This document shows positions 1 to 11,345 of a DNA stretch of 64,000 nt, in pieces. Below the pieces are notes generated by a model. It was not told the DNA's origin and searched no databases. It saw only the letters and a list, made by a program, of their open reading frames with translations. The translations under genes and the position numbers were made by a program. Origin of the DNA: Gautieria morchelliformis (Eukaryota > Basidiomycota > Agaricomycetes > Gomphales > Gomphaceae); NCBI GenBank assembly GCA_015179125.1, contig WHVA01000033.1:62001-126000 (forward strand), read 5' to 3'. How positions within the stretch are numbered: position 1 is the stretch's first letter; the number at the start of each line of letters is the position of its first letter.

Positions 1-333
1 TCACATGACTTTCCTTCGTCACATGACTTTCCTTCGTCACATGACTTTCCTTCGTCACATGACTTTCCTTCGTCACATGACTTTCCTTCGTCACATGACT
101 TTCCTTCGTCACATGACTTTCCTTCGTCACATGACTTTCCTTCGTCACATGACTTTCCTTCGTCACATGACTTTCCTTCGTCACATGACTTTCCTTCGTC
201 ACATGACTTTCCTTCGTCACATGACTTTCCTTCGTCACATGACTTTCCTTCGTCACATGACTTTCCTTCGTCACATGACTTTCCTTCGTCACATGACTTT
301 CCTTCGTCACATGACTTTCCTTCGTCACATGAT
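1..333. repeat. 18-bp perfect minisatellite, at least 18 copies
   Basis: The unit TCACATGACTTTCCTTCG is repeated without change 18 times and then fades into related sequence at about 329-345. Because 18 is a multiple of three, one plus frame reads as a hexapeptide repeat (M-T-F-L-R-H), but no gene structure surrounds it. The array begins at the first base of the window, so its true length is unknown. There are no spacers, so it is not a CRISPR array. Confidence 0.97.
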
Positions 334-1187
334 TCCCTTGTCGCAGACAAGGGCTTCTAACCTCCTGCGATATAGATAACACTTCACGGTTCTTTGTATT
401 TGTTGTTATGTATGGGCAATTTTATGCCCCCCTACGGTATAATTTTGCTATTTGCTAATGGGGAGTGCGCCTTATTCGGAAACATACCTGGTAATTGTCA
501 GCTGGTTTTCAGTGTCCGTCTTATCTCATCCTATATTCCGTTGTTGGGCGGATTGAGAGTTGACATCGGGTATGACGTCAGTTCTTTCAAACTTTACCCT
601 CCTCTCCAATGTTCCTCTTGCCTGTCTTGTGCTCGCTATCCCAGCTGGTGGTTGCGTATGACGCGCCTGATTTGAATGGTGGCTGGGCACATAGGGGGCC
701 TTTCCACTGTACGTTGTATTTTTATTTTTGTCTGGTTACTTATGCCTTTTAGGTTTATGATCTTGTACGAGTTTGCAAGATCATTAAGATATAAGCTCTC
801 ACCCCTCCGAGTGCATTAGATATAGCAAGGCTCGTCTTATTACCGTACGGTCCTTGTCGCGGATAGAGGTATCTCACGTACATTGTCTTCTGCGTTTTAT
901 CCAAAGGAGATGGTCGATGGATTTTCTTTTGGATAAAATTGATAGTCGATGGTCATCCTTTGAGGTGAAGGATGGAGGGAAACTTAATAAGTCGGGTACG
1001 TTGTGATTTACCGTTTTGTTTCCATTGTCGGTGACCTAAGGCAGATGTGTACTTTAATTTTTGTTTCGTTATCTGTACCTATGTTACAAAGAAATTTAAC
1101 AGTTGGCATTTCATTTTCGCTCCACGGTCGAATTCTCGCTGATGGTCATGTTTGATGAGTTTGTTGGCAAGTTTTAGTTTATGCAAC
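334..1187. other. Non-coding stretch, possible Helitron 3' terminus
   Basis: I see no convincing gene here. On the minus strand, bases 757-765 and 776-784 form a 9-bp perfect hairpin with a 10-nt loop, followed five bases later (752-749) by CTAA. That resembles a Helitron 3' end (a hairpin, then CTRR), and it lies downstream of the minus-strand Helitron genes. The next base is A rather than the T expected for an A/T insertion site, so this end is only a candidate. Confidence 0.3.
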
Positions 1188-2813
1188 TCACGTGCTTAGC
1201 TGAACGTTCGCTTCGTACCTCCTTCGCGTTTCTTCGTTCAATTTCTCTAACCGTTTGTCGCGTTCTGCCAGGTCGGCATTCAGGTGATTGGTAAAAATGC
1301 TAGAATCGAAGTCCCGTAGCAATATTACTGTACTGCAGCTCCTTCCTCTGGATATCGTGACGTATGCGTTAAATGCGTTGAGACCGCCTGTAGGAGGATT
1401 CCCTATGTCAATTATAACGGGTTGCAAGGTCTGTCCCTGTGCCTTGTAATCTGTAAAGGCGTACGCCCCGGTAATCGGCAGCTGTCTTCTGTGCATGGTC
1501 CCTTTGGATCCATTTGCATATCGAATCTCCATTCCTTTTTTGGAAGGTTCCAGAGGTATGACTCCAGGCTGCAATCCCTTCAAGGTGTTCAACGGTGTCC
1601 TATCGGGATGAAACAGTATGACGGCAGGAGGATATTGAAGATGAATTGTGTTTTCCCCCGATGCGTTGGTCGAGTAACTTTCTCATGGATCGAGGTATAT
1701 CTTCTCTACGTATCCTTGTGTTCCGTTGGCTAAATCCGCAGATACGACCAGATTCCAGGTGAGCATGGCATGCATTCCTTCTGCTACCATCACCGATCTT
1801 GGTAGCCGTTCCTTACCTTCCGACGCGGCCACTAAAATTTGCTGTTGTTGAGAAGGTACGTCTCTGGTCGTTCCTATCGTATCCTCGGCTGGACTCACAA
1901 AAAGGGGTTTGTTGGACTTTTTGCAATGTTGTCGAAGACAGGCTTCGTTCCACTCTATGCGGACACCATGGCGAGGTGTAACCAAGACAGCTTTGTCCCA
2001 TGGGGGTCGACTGAAATCCGGTATGTCGCAATTCTCGTTGGTTAGGATTAGCTTTTGAAATTCCTTTATATCGTCGTCTGAACACGCGCCGTATCGGGAC
2101 CTCTCTAGAATGTCTGCCCATTCACCGTGGTTGATTCTTTTTTATTCTTTCAATAACACCACTGTTTTAAATTGGTCGAAAACATTTTGTCCTATCCCTC
2201 CCCAGTATGACGTGGTGGGCGGACACCGATAAAGCGCCGATGACGGTCGTTTGACTGGAGGAAATTGATGAAAATCTCCGACGAAAATCACGTTTAACTT
2301 TCCTCCGAAAGGTAACGTACATGGGCCGTCACCGGACTTGGTGAACGATGTTATCTTGGACAATAGCCCGATAAGGTCTTTAATCGCCATCGATATTTCG
2401 TCCACGAAAAGGTATTCTACGCCGAACATGTTGTCCTTCCTTCGTTTTTGAGAGTCTTGGCTAGATTCCTTGTAATACTCGGGGGAGGAAGGAATGTATA
2501 TCGGCAGGGCTCCCCACCAATGCAACATATACCCTTCTATATTTGTGGCTGCTATCCCCGTTAATGCCGTTTTCGCCAATTTATGACTGCAGTTCCGGAG
2601 TTGGAACAAACTCGTCACCATCTCTATCACTTTCGATTTCCCTACACCGCCTGATCCCATCATCAGCATCAGCAGTTGTTCCGGGTTTTGACCTCCTAGA
2701 TTTTGTTGCAGGTGACGGTCGATAATACCAAAAGCTCGACGTTGATCTTTACTGAGTTGCTCTACGCCATCTGGATACGTTTCCTTCACGGTATCGATTA
2801 CAGGACGCGTCAA
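1188..2813 (-). pseudogene. Helitron Pif1-like helicase region
   Basis: SF1B DNA helicase of the Pif1 family, the second half of the Helitron protein, thought to unwind the strand displaced during rolling-circle transposition. Seen in order on the minus strand: a Q-type motif near L-S-K-D-Q-R-R-A-F, Walker A G-S-G-G-V-G-K-S, Walker B F-V-D-E-I-S-M, motif III V-G-D-F-H-Q-F-P-P-V (all in 2142-2813), then V-T-P-R-H-G-V-R and the 2A region (1683-1985), then T-D-Y-K-A-Q-G-Q-T and Y-V-T-I-S-R-G-R (1188-1592), matching motifs V and VI. The three segments are in different frames, so at least two frame breaks separate them; introns cannot be fully excluded. Confidence 0.85.
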
Positions 2814-2909
2814 GAATGGAGGCTCCTCTGGGTGTGCTGATCCGTTGCCTTTATTTGTCGATGAAATACCGGATGGAGTATCGTTCGTCCGCTTAGAGTC
2901 TTCCTTTAC

Positions 2910-3689
2910 TCATGAGTATCGCTTGATTTCGTCTTGCCATTCGACATTCCTTTCCAATAATGTTTTCTCTGCACATGTTACGGTGTTTTCCTTCACTGAC
3001 CACTCATCGGTATCGGTAAACACACCAGTGCGTACTCCAATGTTGACCGCCTGCTTCCCATGTAGCACCTCCCGTGTGGGTACTGCTTCCTTTGCGATGT
3101 GTTCTATATCTTCATTTGCCAATGGCATAACATCCCCGGAAATGGCGACCTCTTCCAATAAATCTTCCCTATCGTTTTCCTGATAGTGCTGATTTACATT
3201 TCTACCCTTTTTCTTCGTGGCTGAATTTTCACAGGCGTAATAGTATTGAAAATTATCCATCAAATCCGTTATGGTCTGTGGGGCTGTTTCCAAAAATTCG
3301 TCCAACGACGCTTCCCAATTGGAAGACGGTTTGAGCAAATCAGTGACTTCTCGCCAGGGTTTCAATAACATCAACACTGATGCGCTATAGAATTTTCATA
3401 CTCTTGCGTTATCTCGTCGAGGGAGCCACTGCCCTAGGAAATCCGGCATTGTTTCATGACCGTTTGTACGCAATACCCGAAAGCGATCTTTGTAAGTGTC
3501 GTTCCTTTCCAAGTATGGGATGTGAGCGTTGCCCGGGTTCCCCATCATTTTTATGGACTTAGAAGGTTCGTATGAATTGATGATGAATTGAAAAAAAACT
3601 GTAACTTTCGATTTTGATCCCACGGTTTTTGTAATCATTGATTTGACTTTTTGCTTCCAATCCGTCTCGTACAATTTGCAGAGGAACAT
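2910..3689 (-). pseudogene. Helitron linker region between Rep and helicase
   Basis: Two adjoining minus-strand open segments (3396-3689 and 2910-3377) join the Rep region to the helicase. The segment around P-D-F-L-G-Q-W-L-P-R-R-D and the following V-L-M-L-L-K-P-W-R-E-V-T-D-L are typical of the stretch between the Rep and Pif1 domains in fungal Helitrons. A stop codon lies between the two segments in what is otherwise one reading frame. No separate enzymatic function is evident. Confidence 0.7.
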
Positions 3690-3774
3690 CTGGATCGTTA
3701 TTTACGGTGCTAAAAACATACAATTGGTTCGTGCCAGATTAGATATCCTTTCTGACGATAGCTGTTACGTTTAC

Positions 3775-4997
3775 TTACACGGAATTAGTAGGTTCAACAT
3801 CGTCTTGAATGGAGGGAAAAGTTCTGTGCAATTCCGCCACCGCCGCCGACCAATAAATAGGAACGAAAGTGTGGGATATATATTGATCGCTCCAACCCAT
3901 AATGTAAGATACCACTTGCTGAGAAGACAATTCTTGATCTCTGCTCAATGTGTTGACACATTGAGCTATCAGCCGTTTGTTAGCATTCCGATTACATATT
4001 GATTCCGTGGAATCACTGTGATCGTATGCTGATTTCCTAGCCGATAACGCCGACATGTTACTGGATTTTGCTTGCTTTTTGACTGCGTATTTTGTAGTAT
4101 ACCAACTGACGTCTTTTGTATCAGAACCGTTTGTTAACAATTTGATGTCGTTGTTGGCACGCGTAGCCAGCAAAACAATGTTGTTCCAGTTGTTTAACAT
4201 CCCGAATGTCCTTTTTGGCCACCATTTTCCGTTTTCGTTTACCGTTTCAACTTGCGCGAGTTCCCAGGGTGCTCGCCTTTTACATTTTAAACGACCTCTT
4301 GTATCCATCTTGAGACACGCTTGCGGTGAATGTGCATGTACTTGCAGTGTTCTCGCTAAACTTTTCACGACGGCCCCAACGGATTTCGGGAATTCAGCTT
4401 TACGAGGATCCAGAGGCCTCAAGTACGCGGAAGCTCTATCTTTGTGCGTCTTTTTCGTTTCAGTGTTTTCCTTTTCCAACTCCTCTTCCGTTATTCCTTC
4501 CACGTGGGCGGTAATTGCACTTCTGATGAAAGAGCACATTTTCTTCCGAAAGCTCTCTGTTCCCAGCATTTCCTGCATTTGTGTCGATGTCGGAGCGCCC
4601 TCTAACCACAACAATAAGTGTAAGTGCAGTGACCCTCTTCCCTGGGCTTCGACCATCCCTATATAACCGGCCACACAACCGAAGATACCTGTTTGACGAG
4701 TGATACGATGGTACCGGTTCACGGAAATCCCGTACAATTCTTCTAGAACCATGATCACTGACATGTGAAAATATTGCGCAGCAGCAAAAGGATTCGACGC
4801 AGTGTTTATCGCCCGTTGTGTACGATCCGGTCCAGCTGTCGCAAAAAAATGATCCATGTCAATTTCTTCCCCTGCTAAAATTTGTACGATGGGATCGTCT
4901 GTGTCGGCAAAGTTTAACGTAATCCATAATGATGCAGGGTTCTTCATCAAGGTCATCCCGTAAATTTTTGATCGAGTCGCTGCCCTCTTAGCTTTAC
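3775..4997 (-). pseudogene. Helitron Rep (HUH nuclease) region
   Basis: This is the rolling-circle initiator half of a Helitron transposase, which nicks and rejoins DNA through tyrosines. The motif G-S-L-H-L-H-L-L-L-W gives the metal-binding HUH pair. Further on, W-Y-T-T-K-Y-A-V-K-K carries two tyrosines spaced like the catalytic pair of the Y2 Rep class. The sequence before the HUH motif (for example L-W-I-T-L-N-F-A-D) is typical of the Helitron_like_N domain. The open frame seems to continue upstream to 5097, but those roughly 33 codons are a by-product of the adjoining LTR-like DNA. The frame ends at 3775 and the protein continues in another frame, so this is a relic rather than a whole protein. 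Confidence 0.85.
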
Positions 4998-5798
4998 TGT
5001 CACAGAGCTGTGACTTTAACCCAATATAGCAATAGAACCTTCCACAGCCTTCCAATAGTTTCCAAACCTTTCCTGAAGCTTCTCTAAGCTTCCACAAGGT
5101 TCTTCACAGTAGTAGAAGCTTCTACAAGGTTCCTAGCAGTAGTTACATAAGCTAGATAGATGCAGTATAAATAGCCTGCAGTTTTAGCAGTGAATCAGCC
5201 AATACATCATCATCTACTATCCACGTACCTCGTGTGACTTGCCAAGCTTGCACAGCTTACTAAGCTGCTAACCCCAGCTAGGGTTATTACACTTACTTAG
5301 TGTATTAATTCTCAGTTAAGTAGTTGCGTTTCTACTTAGCCACCCGGACTAACACTCCAGGTGAAATTCTGCAGAGTGAGTCTGACAATCGATTTCCTTG
5401 TCAATTAGCTCTCCAATACCCGAGACGAACTGATCAGTGACTTTCCTGTTCAGTGACTTTCACAAGTCACTTCTTAAACCCTAGTCGCTCGTTTATTGCA
5501 GTGCATTGACGTTAATTGGGTCAGTCCACTTACAAACTCTCCTGTGAAGCCATTCCTATCTTTTTGGAATACTTGGACCCTGATAGTCGTCCTTGAACCT
5601 ACAGACTTTTAGTTTATTGTTCAGTGCTGCTAAGAAACGTATTGCCTTCCATCCGTATTAACTTGGACTAGTTTTTACGCGGATTGCAACCAAGGTACAA
5701 ATATTAAATTATTTCCGGAGTTGTGCTGCAGCATTGTTTAATATTCTTTGAGTTTCGTATACGACACGTTCTGATAGACCAAAGTGTTAGCTCTGACA
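4998..5798 (+). mobile_element. LTR-like block, probably a solo LTR (about 800 bp)
   Basis: The block starts TGTCACAGAGC and ends GCTCTGACA, so its ends are near-perfect inverted copies and obey the TG...CA rule of LTRs. A TATAAATAG promoter motif lies at about 5166. It replaces the upstream part of the Helitron. No 5-bp target duplication is visible at these boundaries, so either the flanks were deleted or an end is misplaced. No internal retroelement genes adjoin it on the right in the same orientation. Confidence 0.5.
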
Positions 5799-7638
5799 CC
5801 AAAGTCTTGAAGGGTTCCAAAACACTATGACATGCACATTGCACGAGTTAAGCATATGCAAGAAGCACATGCCAGAGCCACACATCTGACATTGTAAGAC
5901 ATGGGCTCACCGCACTGTGTCTTGGTCTGTCGAGCCGAATAGGTCGAGTAGCCTCGCCCTGAGAGGTGATGCAACCCCTTTGACCCGGGGCGCAAGGGCC
6001 TTCAACCACATCCAGACGTCCATGTCATCTAGGTTGAAGGTGCCATCCGCGTTGTCACGGATGGCGGATGGGATTCCTTCAGGGTTGTGTATCCAACCCT
6101 TCAGGATGGCCGCGATATCGTGCGGGGTACCGCCCACTATCACGAGACAATCCCTTTTGGGTTTGCGAGCACATTGTTCGCACTCGATGCGTTTGAATAC
6201 GCCGATCATCTCGCACGTCCGCGTGAGCTGCAGCGTTTCTTTTGCCCGCGCTATGAGTTCGACGAAGCGTGGGTCGTCAAGCGGGCAGACATCGTACCAT
6301 TGAGTACGACGCTGTTGGGCCTTTCCTACCGGCCGTGGTAGGAGGCCCGTCTCAGAGATCGGTGGATCTCCGAGTGGGATGAGCGTCCCCTCCCCCAGGT
6401 AGGGAGGGTGAACTGTCCCCGCCGGTGGAGGCAGGGCCACGCCAGGCCCGATGTACTGGGCCTCGATCTGTGCTACCCGCCATTGAAGGGCGGGGTCGTT
6501 GACAGTGTGCGACGATGACGCTGCTAGGTAAGCGCTAACCGCGCTTTCCCTCGCAATGGCTAGCCCATTGACGGTGTTGGGGGAGCCGCGCAATTTCTTG
6601 CGCTTTTTCTTTGGCTGCTCTGCCAGCCGCTGTGCCCTTTCCGGGTCGTACGTCTTCCAGACGGACGAGTCTGACTCCCATCCATCTGGGACGCCATATG
6701 CAGAGTCGGAAGGTGCACTATGCCCTTCCGTCGTTGTCGTCATCAGGGTCGGCGCCGACAATCGGGACGCTAGTCCCGATGTTGCGCGCGCCGGCAGAGG
6801 CACTGTCGCGCGAAGTGATGATGGCCCGGCCACTGGGTCCATGGCCGGGTCATGTCACGGCCTTTTTGAGGCAACGTGGGCCAGGGTAACCTGTTCGAAG
6901 AGCATATTGGTGGCCGGGCATGAGCCCAGACATAGAGGTGTTCTGCACATCGTGCGCGAGATGTGTGGGCTGCGCTCAGCTGTTGCTCCAGTTCCTTGAT
7001 CCTGGCGCGCTCGGTTGCGAGCACGTCGTCGCGGTCTTTGACCGAGCCTCGTCGACGCCAGGGAAGTGCTGACGCCTCAGAGCACCACCCTGCGGCTCTC
7101 AATCATGGGCCCATTCCCTGTGGAGGGCCGATCCGGCCCCGACATCCCCCTCGCCGAGATCGCGAGATGGTTGGCCCGCTACGCGGGGGTCACAAGCGAG
7201 CGAGTGGCACGCATTGAACATTATGTTCAACGCAACATCACCGGCGCGGCATTCAGTGCCGCCGCCCACGAGGGCCAACAAAAAGTCATTGAGACCAGCC
7301 ATGTGAGGGCCGCGGTGCCGCGACCCCTCACTCACGCTCAGCTCGACCAAGAGCTGGCACGCTTCCGGCCCCCTCCTCAGACTGAGGACCCGGCCGTTGA
7401 GGCCATGCTCTGCGAGGACACTGGCCTCATCACCCAAGCGGATACTGCCGCTAGTGGTGAGGCCGACCAGCCTCACCCAATCACCACCGATGATGCGGAG
7501 GTGCCCCCGGAGGAGTCACGTGCTCCACTGGCCCCGTACGACGACGACATCATCATATCGGCCACTCTAGAGGACTCCCTCATGGATGACCTCTATGAGT
7601 AGTAGTTGACCCCTATAGTTGTCTATAGAGGGGGAGGG
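5799..7638. mobile_element. Gypsy-type retroelement relics, mixed orientation
   Basis: A chimeric block. A minus-strand open frame (5907-6842) encodes an unrecognised protein with a K/R-rich patch and a C-x2-C-containing segment near its C terminus; similar accessory ORFs accompany Gypsy elements in this window. At 6890-6955 on the plus strand a short integrase shard reads R-A-Y-W-W-P-G-M-S-P-D-I-E, closely matching the integrase at about 13,780-13,830. A plus-strand frame (7066-7602) ends just before a purine-rich tract and the LTR at 7639, as the tail of a retroelement would. The block is broken and old. Confidence 0.6.
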
Positions 7639-7853
7639 TGTAAATAACCCGTGTATCTACATGTACAATAGTTATTACATAATCCCAGTGGGCCCCTTAG
7701 GGACCCACTGTATAGTTTATGCGTGGGAACCGGCCAGCGGTTCCCATCGCATCTTACTCTTACCTGTCACTACGTAGCATTCAGAATACCACTCATTGGT
7801 CAAGTTCTGTAGTGCCCTTGTGATACAAGGTTCTAAGATCGACACCCTTTACA
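7639..7853 (+). mobile_element. 215-bp LTR, family TGTAAATAAC
   Basis: Begins TGTAAATAAC after the purine run AGAGGGGGAGGG, which looks like a polypurine tract, and ends CTTTACA, so the termini are inverted copies. An inverted relative lies at 11,132-11,345. The LTR is followed directly by the heptad-coding repeat, with no target duplication, so rearrangement has occurred at this edge. Confidence 0.8.
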
Positions 7854-7856
7854 ATT

Positions 7857-8098
7857 GACCAATGCTTTGGTGGGATCGACAAACACTTTGATGGCATCGA
7901 CCAACCCTTTGGCAGCATTGACCAACACTTTGACAGCATTGACCAATGCTTTGATGGCATTGACCAACTCTTTGATGGCATTGACCAACACTTTAATGGG
8001 ATCAACAAATGCTTTGACAGCATTGACCAATGCTTTGGTGTGATCGAACAATGCTTTGATGGCATCAACCAACACTTTGATGGCATCGACGACCTCGC
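7857..8098. repeat. 21-bp tandem repeat (heptad coding)
   Basis: About 11 imperfect copies of a 21-bp unit of the form TTGACCAACACTTTGATGGCA. The period of 21 and the substitutions that keep one plus frame open suggest the repeat arose as coding sequence. It is the same family as the arrays at 24.9-25.0 kb and 26.1-27.6 kb. Confidence 0.95.
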
Positions 8099-8216
8099 TA
8101 GCTACAAAGAGACCATGCAGGAGGGAGAGAAAGAGAAAGAAGAAGAGAATGAGGCAGACCGGGGAGGACGTGGCGATAGGAGGGCCGGCGAGGCATGGCA
8201 CAGTCTGGGAATGTAG
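7857..8216 (+). pseudogene. C-terminal fragment of a heptad-repeat (coiled-coil) gene
   Basis: One plus frame is open for 119 codons and ends at TAG 8214-8216. About 11 copies of a seven-residue unit of the type F-D-G-I-D-Q-x run into a unique acidic and basic tail that begins D-L-A-S-Y-K-E-T-M-Q-E-G-E-K and ends H-S-L-G-M. F and I fall four and three residues apart, as in the a and d positions of a coiled coil. The same repeat forms the array at 24.9-27.6 kb, so this looks like the 3' end of a second family member whose 5' part is replaced by an LTR. The function is unknown. The minus and other plus frames are also open through the repeat, but only this frame carries into a non-repeat tail. 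Confidence 0.6.
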
Positions 8217-8479
8217 GCGGGCGGGTGGGCAGTGTCAGTGGGCAGGAGCGTGGGCAGGTGGGAGGAGGAGGCTGGGGCAGCATGGTAGGGGTGGCTGGGA
8301 CATCAGGGCTGTTGCGTGATGTGCGACTGTTCATCGGCTTCCGCAGGATAAGATTCCAGGCTGGTAATGGCCCCCTCAGCAAACGTAGCATTCCGATGGT
8401 CTCCAGCACGAGCGACAACGGGTCTCCTATGCAGCATCCTACCTCAGTGACATTGCCTTGATCTGGTGGCAACCCTTTC
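8217..8479. other. No recognised gene; GC-rich
   Basis: After the stop of the heptad fragment the sequence is G-rich (GGGCGGGTGGGCAG and similar runs), which may be the 3' flank of that gene. I see no protein family or RNA gene here. Confidence 0.4.
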
Positions 8480-9422
8480 TCATTCAGGTCCCAGAACCTC
8501 CCATTCAGAGTGACTGGCTTACCTTTGTTGATGAGCTTAATTGTCTTTTTGGCAGGCTGATATCATACAGGTTTCCAAGTGAGCTATTCACAAGCTCAAT
8601 ATGCTCGACACCCATTGTGTTAATCGCCACATGACCACTTTTGCTGAGTTGTCCTCTTACGTCGAGTGGAATGATGCCACCCTTTAGGACACTTTCTATG
8701 ATAGCCTCACAGAGCGTATCAAAGCCTACATGCTCTCTTACGAGCATCCTGAAACCCTCTACGATATTAAGCATCAGGCTTTTCACATTGACAAGCACTA
8801 CTGGGAATGCCAAGGCGAAAAGCAGACTACAACTTCCATTCATCCCCCTCCTCTGAGTTATCTTCCACACCTTGTGCTAATGCTTGCTCCAGACCCTCTG
8901 CAGCAGCCAAGCCCAGTGAACAGAAAGACCTTTCTGGTATCCTTGATGCTACCGGACGTCTCACTGAAGCTGAGAAAGAGTGACAAAAATTCCAAAGGCC
9001 TTTGTCTGTATTGTGGTGAACCCCCTACATAGCATGCAAAGGGGTGCCGTTATCAGGATTCTGCCTCAACTACTGGCAGGGCTATCTTCACCCTTGAAGG
9101 TGATCCTCCAGTTGCCACTCTCAAAGAGGTCTGCGAAGATAGTGAAGACTCTCCTGCAGAAAACTAGTTCACGATCCCTCTGCAATTTTAATGATGGGTT
9201 GCTCTATTCCTTTGAACACCAATGCCATTCACTCTGTACTATCTGTGTATCTGTTCCCTTCCATTGGTTCCCATTCCTACTCTCATAAACTCTGGTCCCA
9301 CTTCAAATTTCATTGACAGTTCATTCTCCTCTCGTCCTGGTTTCACATGTACATCACTCTGTTCACCAATCACTCTCTGCCTTTTTGATGGAAAACCAGC
9401 TACGACTAGACAAACACATTAG
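8480..9422 (+). mobile_element. Gypsy gag-protease fragment
   Basis: Broken Ty3/Gypsy sequence on the plus strand. A gag-like stretch (about 8500-8850) is followed by a zinc-knuckle remnant C-L-Y-C-G-E-P-P (about 9010-9030). A protease-like stretch follows near 9285-9420 and reads L-I-N-S-G-P-T-S-N-F-I-D, where the aspartic protease active site is expected. The piece is interrupted in several places and ends without integrase or LTR. It belongs to a different Gypsy lineage from the 12.6-18.6 kb element. Confidence 0.75.
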
Positions 9423-9555
9423 CTGTGATCTATAAATGCAGAGTTGAGTTGGCATACCTCTGGATTCGAACTGGTGAGGGCTAGTATCCGGACTATACCA
9501 TGTATCATTTTCAGGATAATCCGGAGCTTCCTGATGAACTGACACCCATCCTCCA

Positions 9556-10501
9556 TCACTGACATTGTTTGACGGTTGGGCAGATACAGCTAGTGATGCT
9601 GAAGATGTGAAACCAAGAACATTGCACAGAATGCATGGGCTTACAGGAGAATTGCTGTGGAGAACGAATGGGATTCTCACACTGTTCATCTCCAGAAACC
9701 TCACTAAAGCCTGACTTCGATCGTCTTATACCACGACCTCTACTGAATCCTATTCCTCTGGGTACAAAAGGCCTCTGCTGGGAAAGCATAAGTATGTGCC
9801 ATAGATTCTAAGACAAATATAGAAGAAAGTTACCCATAAATGCGGTTGGAATGGCCTTTGTGATGCCGGACCTGTAGGTATGTCCAATGGTATGCCATAC
9901 GAAGGTACCGCACGCTGCAACTACCTAGGCAAAGATGATGCAGGGTTCTGCACCAGTTGAATGCTTGACCCGATGAGACCAGTGATGTCAGCAAGTCCAG
10001 CCAATGTCTGCTTGTTTTCTTCAACAGCAGCCGATATTCTGCATAGGTATGTCCTGTTGTTGGCATTTGCTTCTACAATTGGTTTGGTGAGCTGTTGCAA
10101 CTGGTTTACCTCTTTGCAATTGTTCTCCTTTAAACAGGAGACTGTGAGTTGGAGACTTCTAATCTCATCTCGAGCCTTTTCTAGTAACTTGTCTAGTGCT
10201 GTACATTTCACCTGTTTGGCCTTCAGAGCACTTGATAGCCTTGCGATAATACTTGTCTGATTGCCACCGGCTTGTCGCCCAGCAAAGTCTCGTCCTCAAC
10301 CATGCTCGGTGAGACATGGTTGGGGTTTTCCTCGTCCTCTATTGGGGGGACGAGGGCAGTGAGATCTACGATCTCTCCATCTTCTGGTGTCCTGGATTCT
10401 TGGTCCAGGGTAGCATCAGCCATCGTGTTACTGGGCTGCACCTGTGGTGTGGACCGTGAGCTCAACACTCGTGTCCGTCTTCGACTGCGTGGAATCATCA
10501 C
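9556..10501 (-). mobile_element. Gag-like N-terminal region of a minus-strand LTR element
   Basis: From 10501 leftwards the minus strand reads a basic start (M-I-P-R-S-R-R-R-T-R-V), then R-S-T-P-Q-V-Q-P-S and an acidic stretch, then a helical region at 9921-10,211. The same R-S-T-P-Q-V-Q-P-S motif recurs on the plus strand at about 29,660, so this is a repeated family. It lies downstream, on the minus strand, of the LTR at 11,132-11,345. I infer a gag-like product of that element; it is fragmented. Confidence 0.5.
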
Positions 10502-10606
10502 ACTCGCAGCCGACAGTAGAGGGTCTACTGGAGGGTATCAACAATGTTTAGTTGTTGACGCAGCGATCTTTTTCAAGATTGCTTCGAATCCACAATCGGT
10601 TGGTCG

Positions 10607-11093
10607 TGTTGGGTGCATTTATGCTCCTGCACCAAAATCAAGCATAATATATTCGATTTATTGTATGGTGTTTCAATCCTTTCTCACATTGTTCTTGTAC
10701 CATGCATCTATTTCTCTGATTATTTTCGAAATTTTCCAGTCACTCCTTATCTCTCCATTCCACTTTGTTATTTCTATTTTCACAGGCGGCTGCACCCAGC
10801 GGAGTTTGAAATGACTTCGACGCGCGAGCCCATGGGCGCTAAAGGGCCGGGTGCACGTATATGCCTTCTGAGACAGGATAGTGCTCCTCTCTCAGTGACA
10901 ATAAATTCACTGAGAGAGGCGAGTAGTATCTTTCATATTTACATAGCATGTTGACTGAAAATCATGTAGTGTATTTGATTCTAGGTATTGTATTAATATA
11001 ATAGTGACAATAATTCACTGAGAGAGTGTATTTGATTCTAGCTTTCTAGGAACTCTACCGAAACTTCCCTGCCATAACCTCAAGTTGCTAACA
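10607..11093 (+). mobile_element. Solo LTR (487 bp) with perfect target duplication
   Basis: Starts TGTTGGGTGC and ends GCTAACA. The five bases before it (10,602-10,606) and after it (11,094-11,098) are both GGTCG, so the ends are certain and the internal part was removed by LTR-LTR recombination. It sits inside the leader between an older LTR (11,132-11,345) and its gag-like region. The LTR holds two copies of a self-complementary motif built on CTCTCAGTGA...TCACTGAGAG. Relatives lie at 34,957-35,496 and 38,079-38,333. Confidence 0.93.
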
Positions 11094-11131
11094 GGTCGTG
11101 TGGCAATCAACCACAGGATAGTTCAAAAAGG

Positions 11132-11345
11132 TGTAAAGATGACAATCTTAAGCCTTGAGTCATAAGGGCACACAGAACTTGACCAAGGTGTGGTATTCTG
11201 ATGCTACGTAGTGACAGTATAAGGGTAAGATGTGATGGGAGCCGCTGACCGGTTCCCACGCATAAACTATACAGTGGGTCCCTAAGGGGCCCACTGGGAT
11301 TAGGTAATAACTAATGTACATACATGGATACATAGGTTATTTACA
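11132..11345 (-). mobile_element. 214-bp LTR, family TGTAAATAAC, minus orientation
   Basis: Inverted relative of the LTR at 7639-7853, alignable end to end including the TGTAAA...TTTACA termini. On its downstream side (minus strand) lies the gag-like region at 9.6-10.5 kb, so it may be a 5' LTR. On its upstream side it abuts a fragment of another Gypsy pol gene. No target duplication is visible. Confidence 0.8.

Larger units (their letters stand above)
749..4997 (-). mobile_element. Decayed autonomous Helitron
   Basis: Rolling-circle DNA transposon read on the minus strand. A Rep/Helitron_like_N region (3775-4997) comes first, then a linker region (2910-3689), then a Pif1-type helicase (2813 down to 1188), which is the normal Helitron order. 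The upstream part, including any 5' TC end, is lost where an LTR-like block begins at 4998. The coding region is broken in several places, for example by an in-frame stop near 3390 between the segments ending D-N-A-R-V and starting K-F-Y-S-A-S, and by frame changes near 3380-3400, 2100 and 1600. I infer that it is inactive. Confidence 0.85.

Noticed and set aside
1-333. CRISPR-like look of the 18-bp array
   Set aside because: The repeats are head to tail with no spacers, and the organism is eukaryotic.
394-675. Plus-strand open frame of 93 codons
   Set aside because: No motif; located in probable Helitron flank.
5005-5097. Apparent N-terminal extension of the Helitron Rep frame
   Set aside because: These codons lie in the LTR-like block and share no Helitron motif; the frame is open by chance.
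9420-9500. tRNA-like B box (GTTCGAATCC on the minus strand near 9,460)
   Set aside because: The T-arm stem does not pair and no convincing A box or acceptor stem is present.
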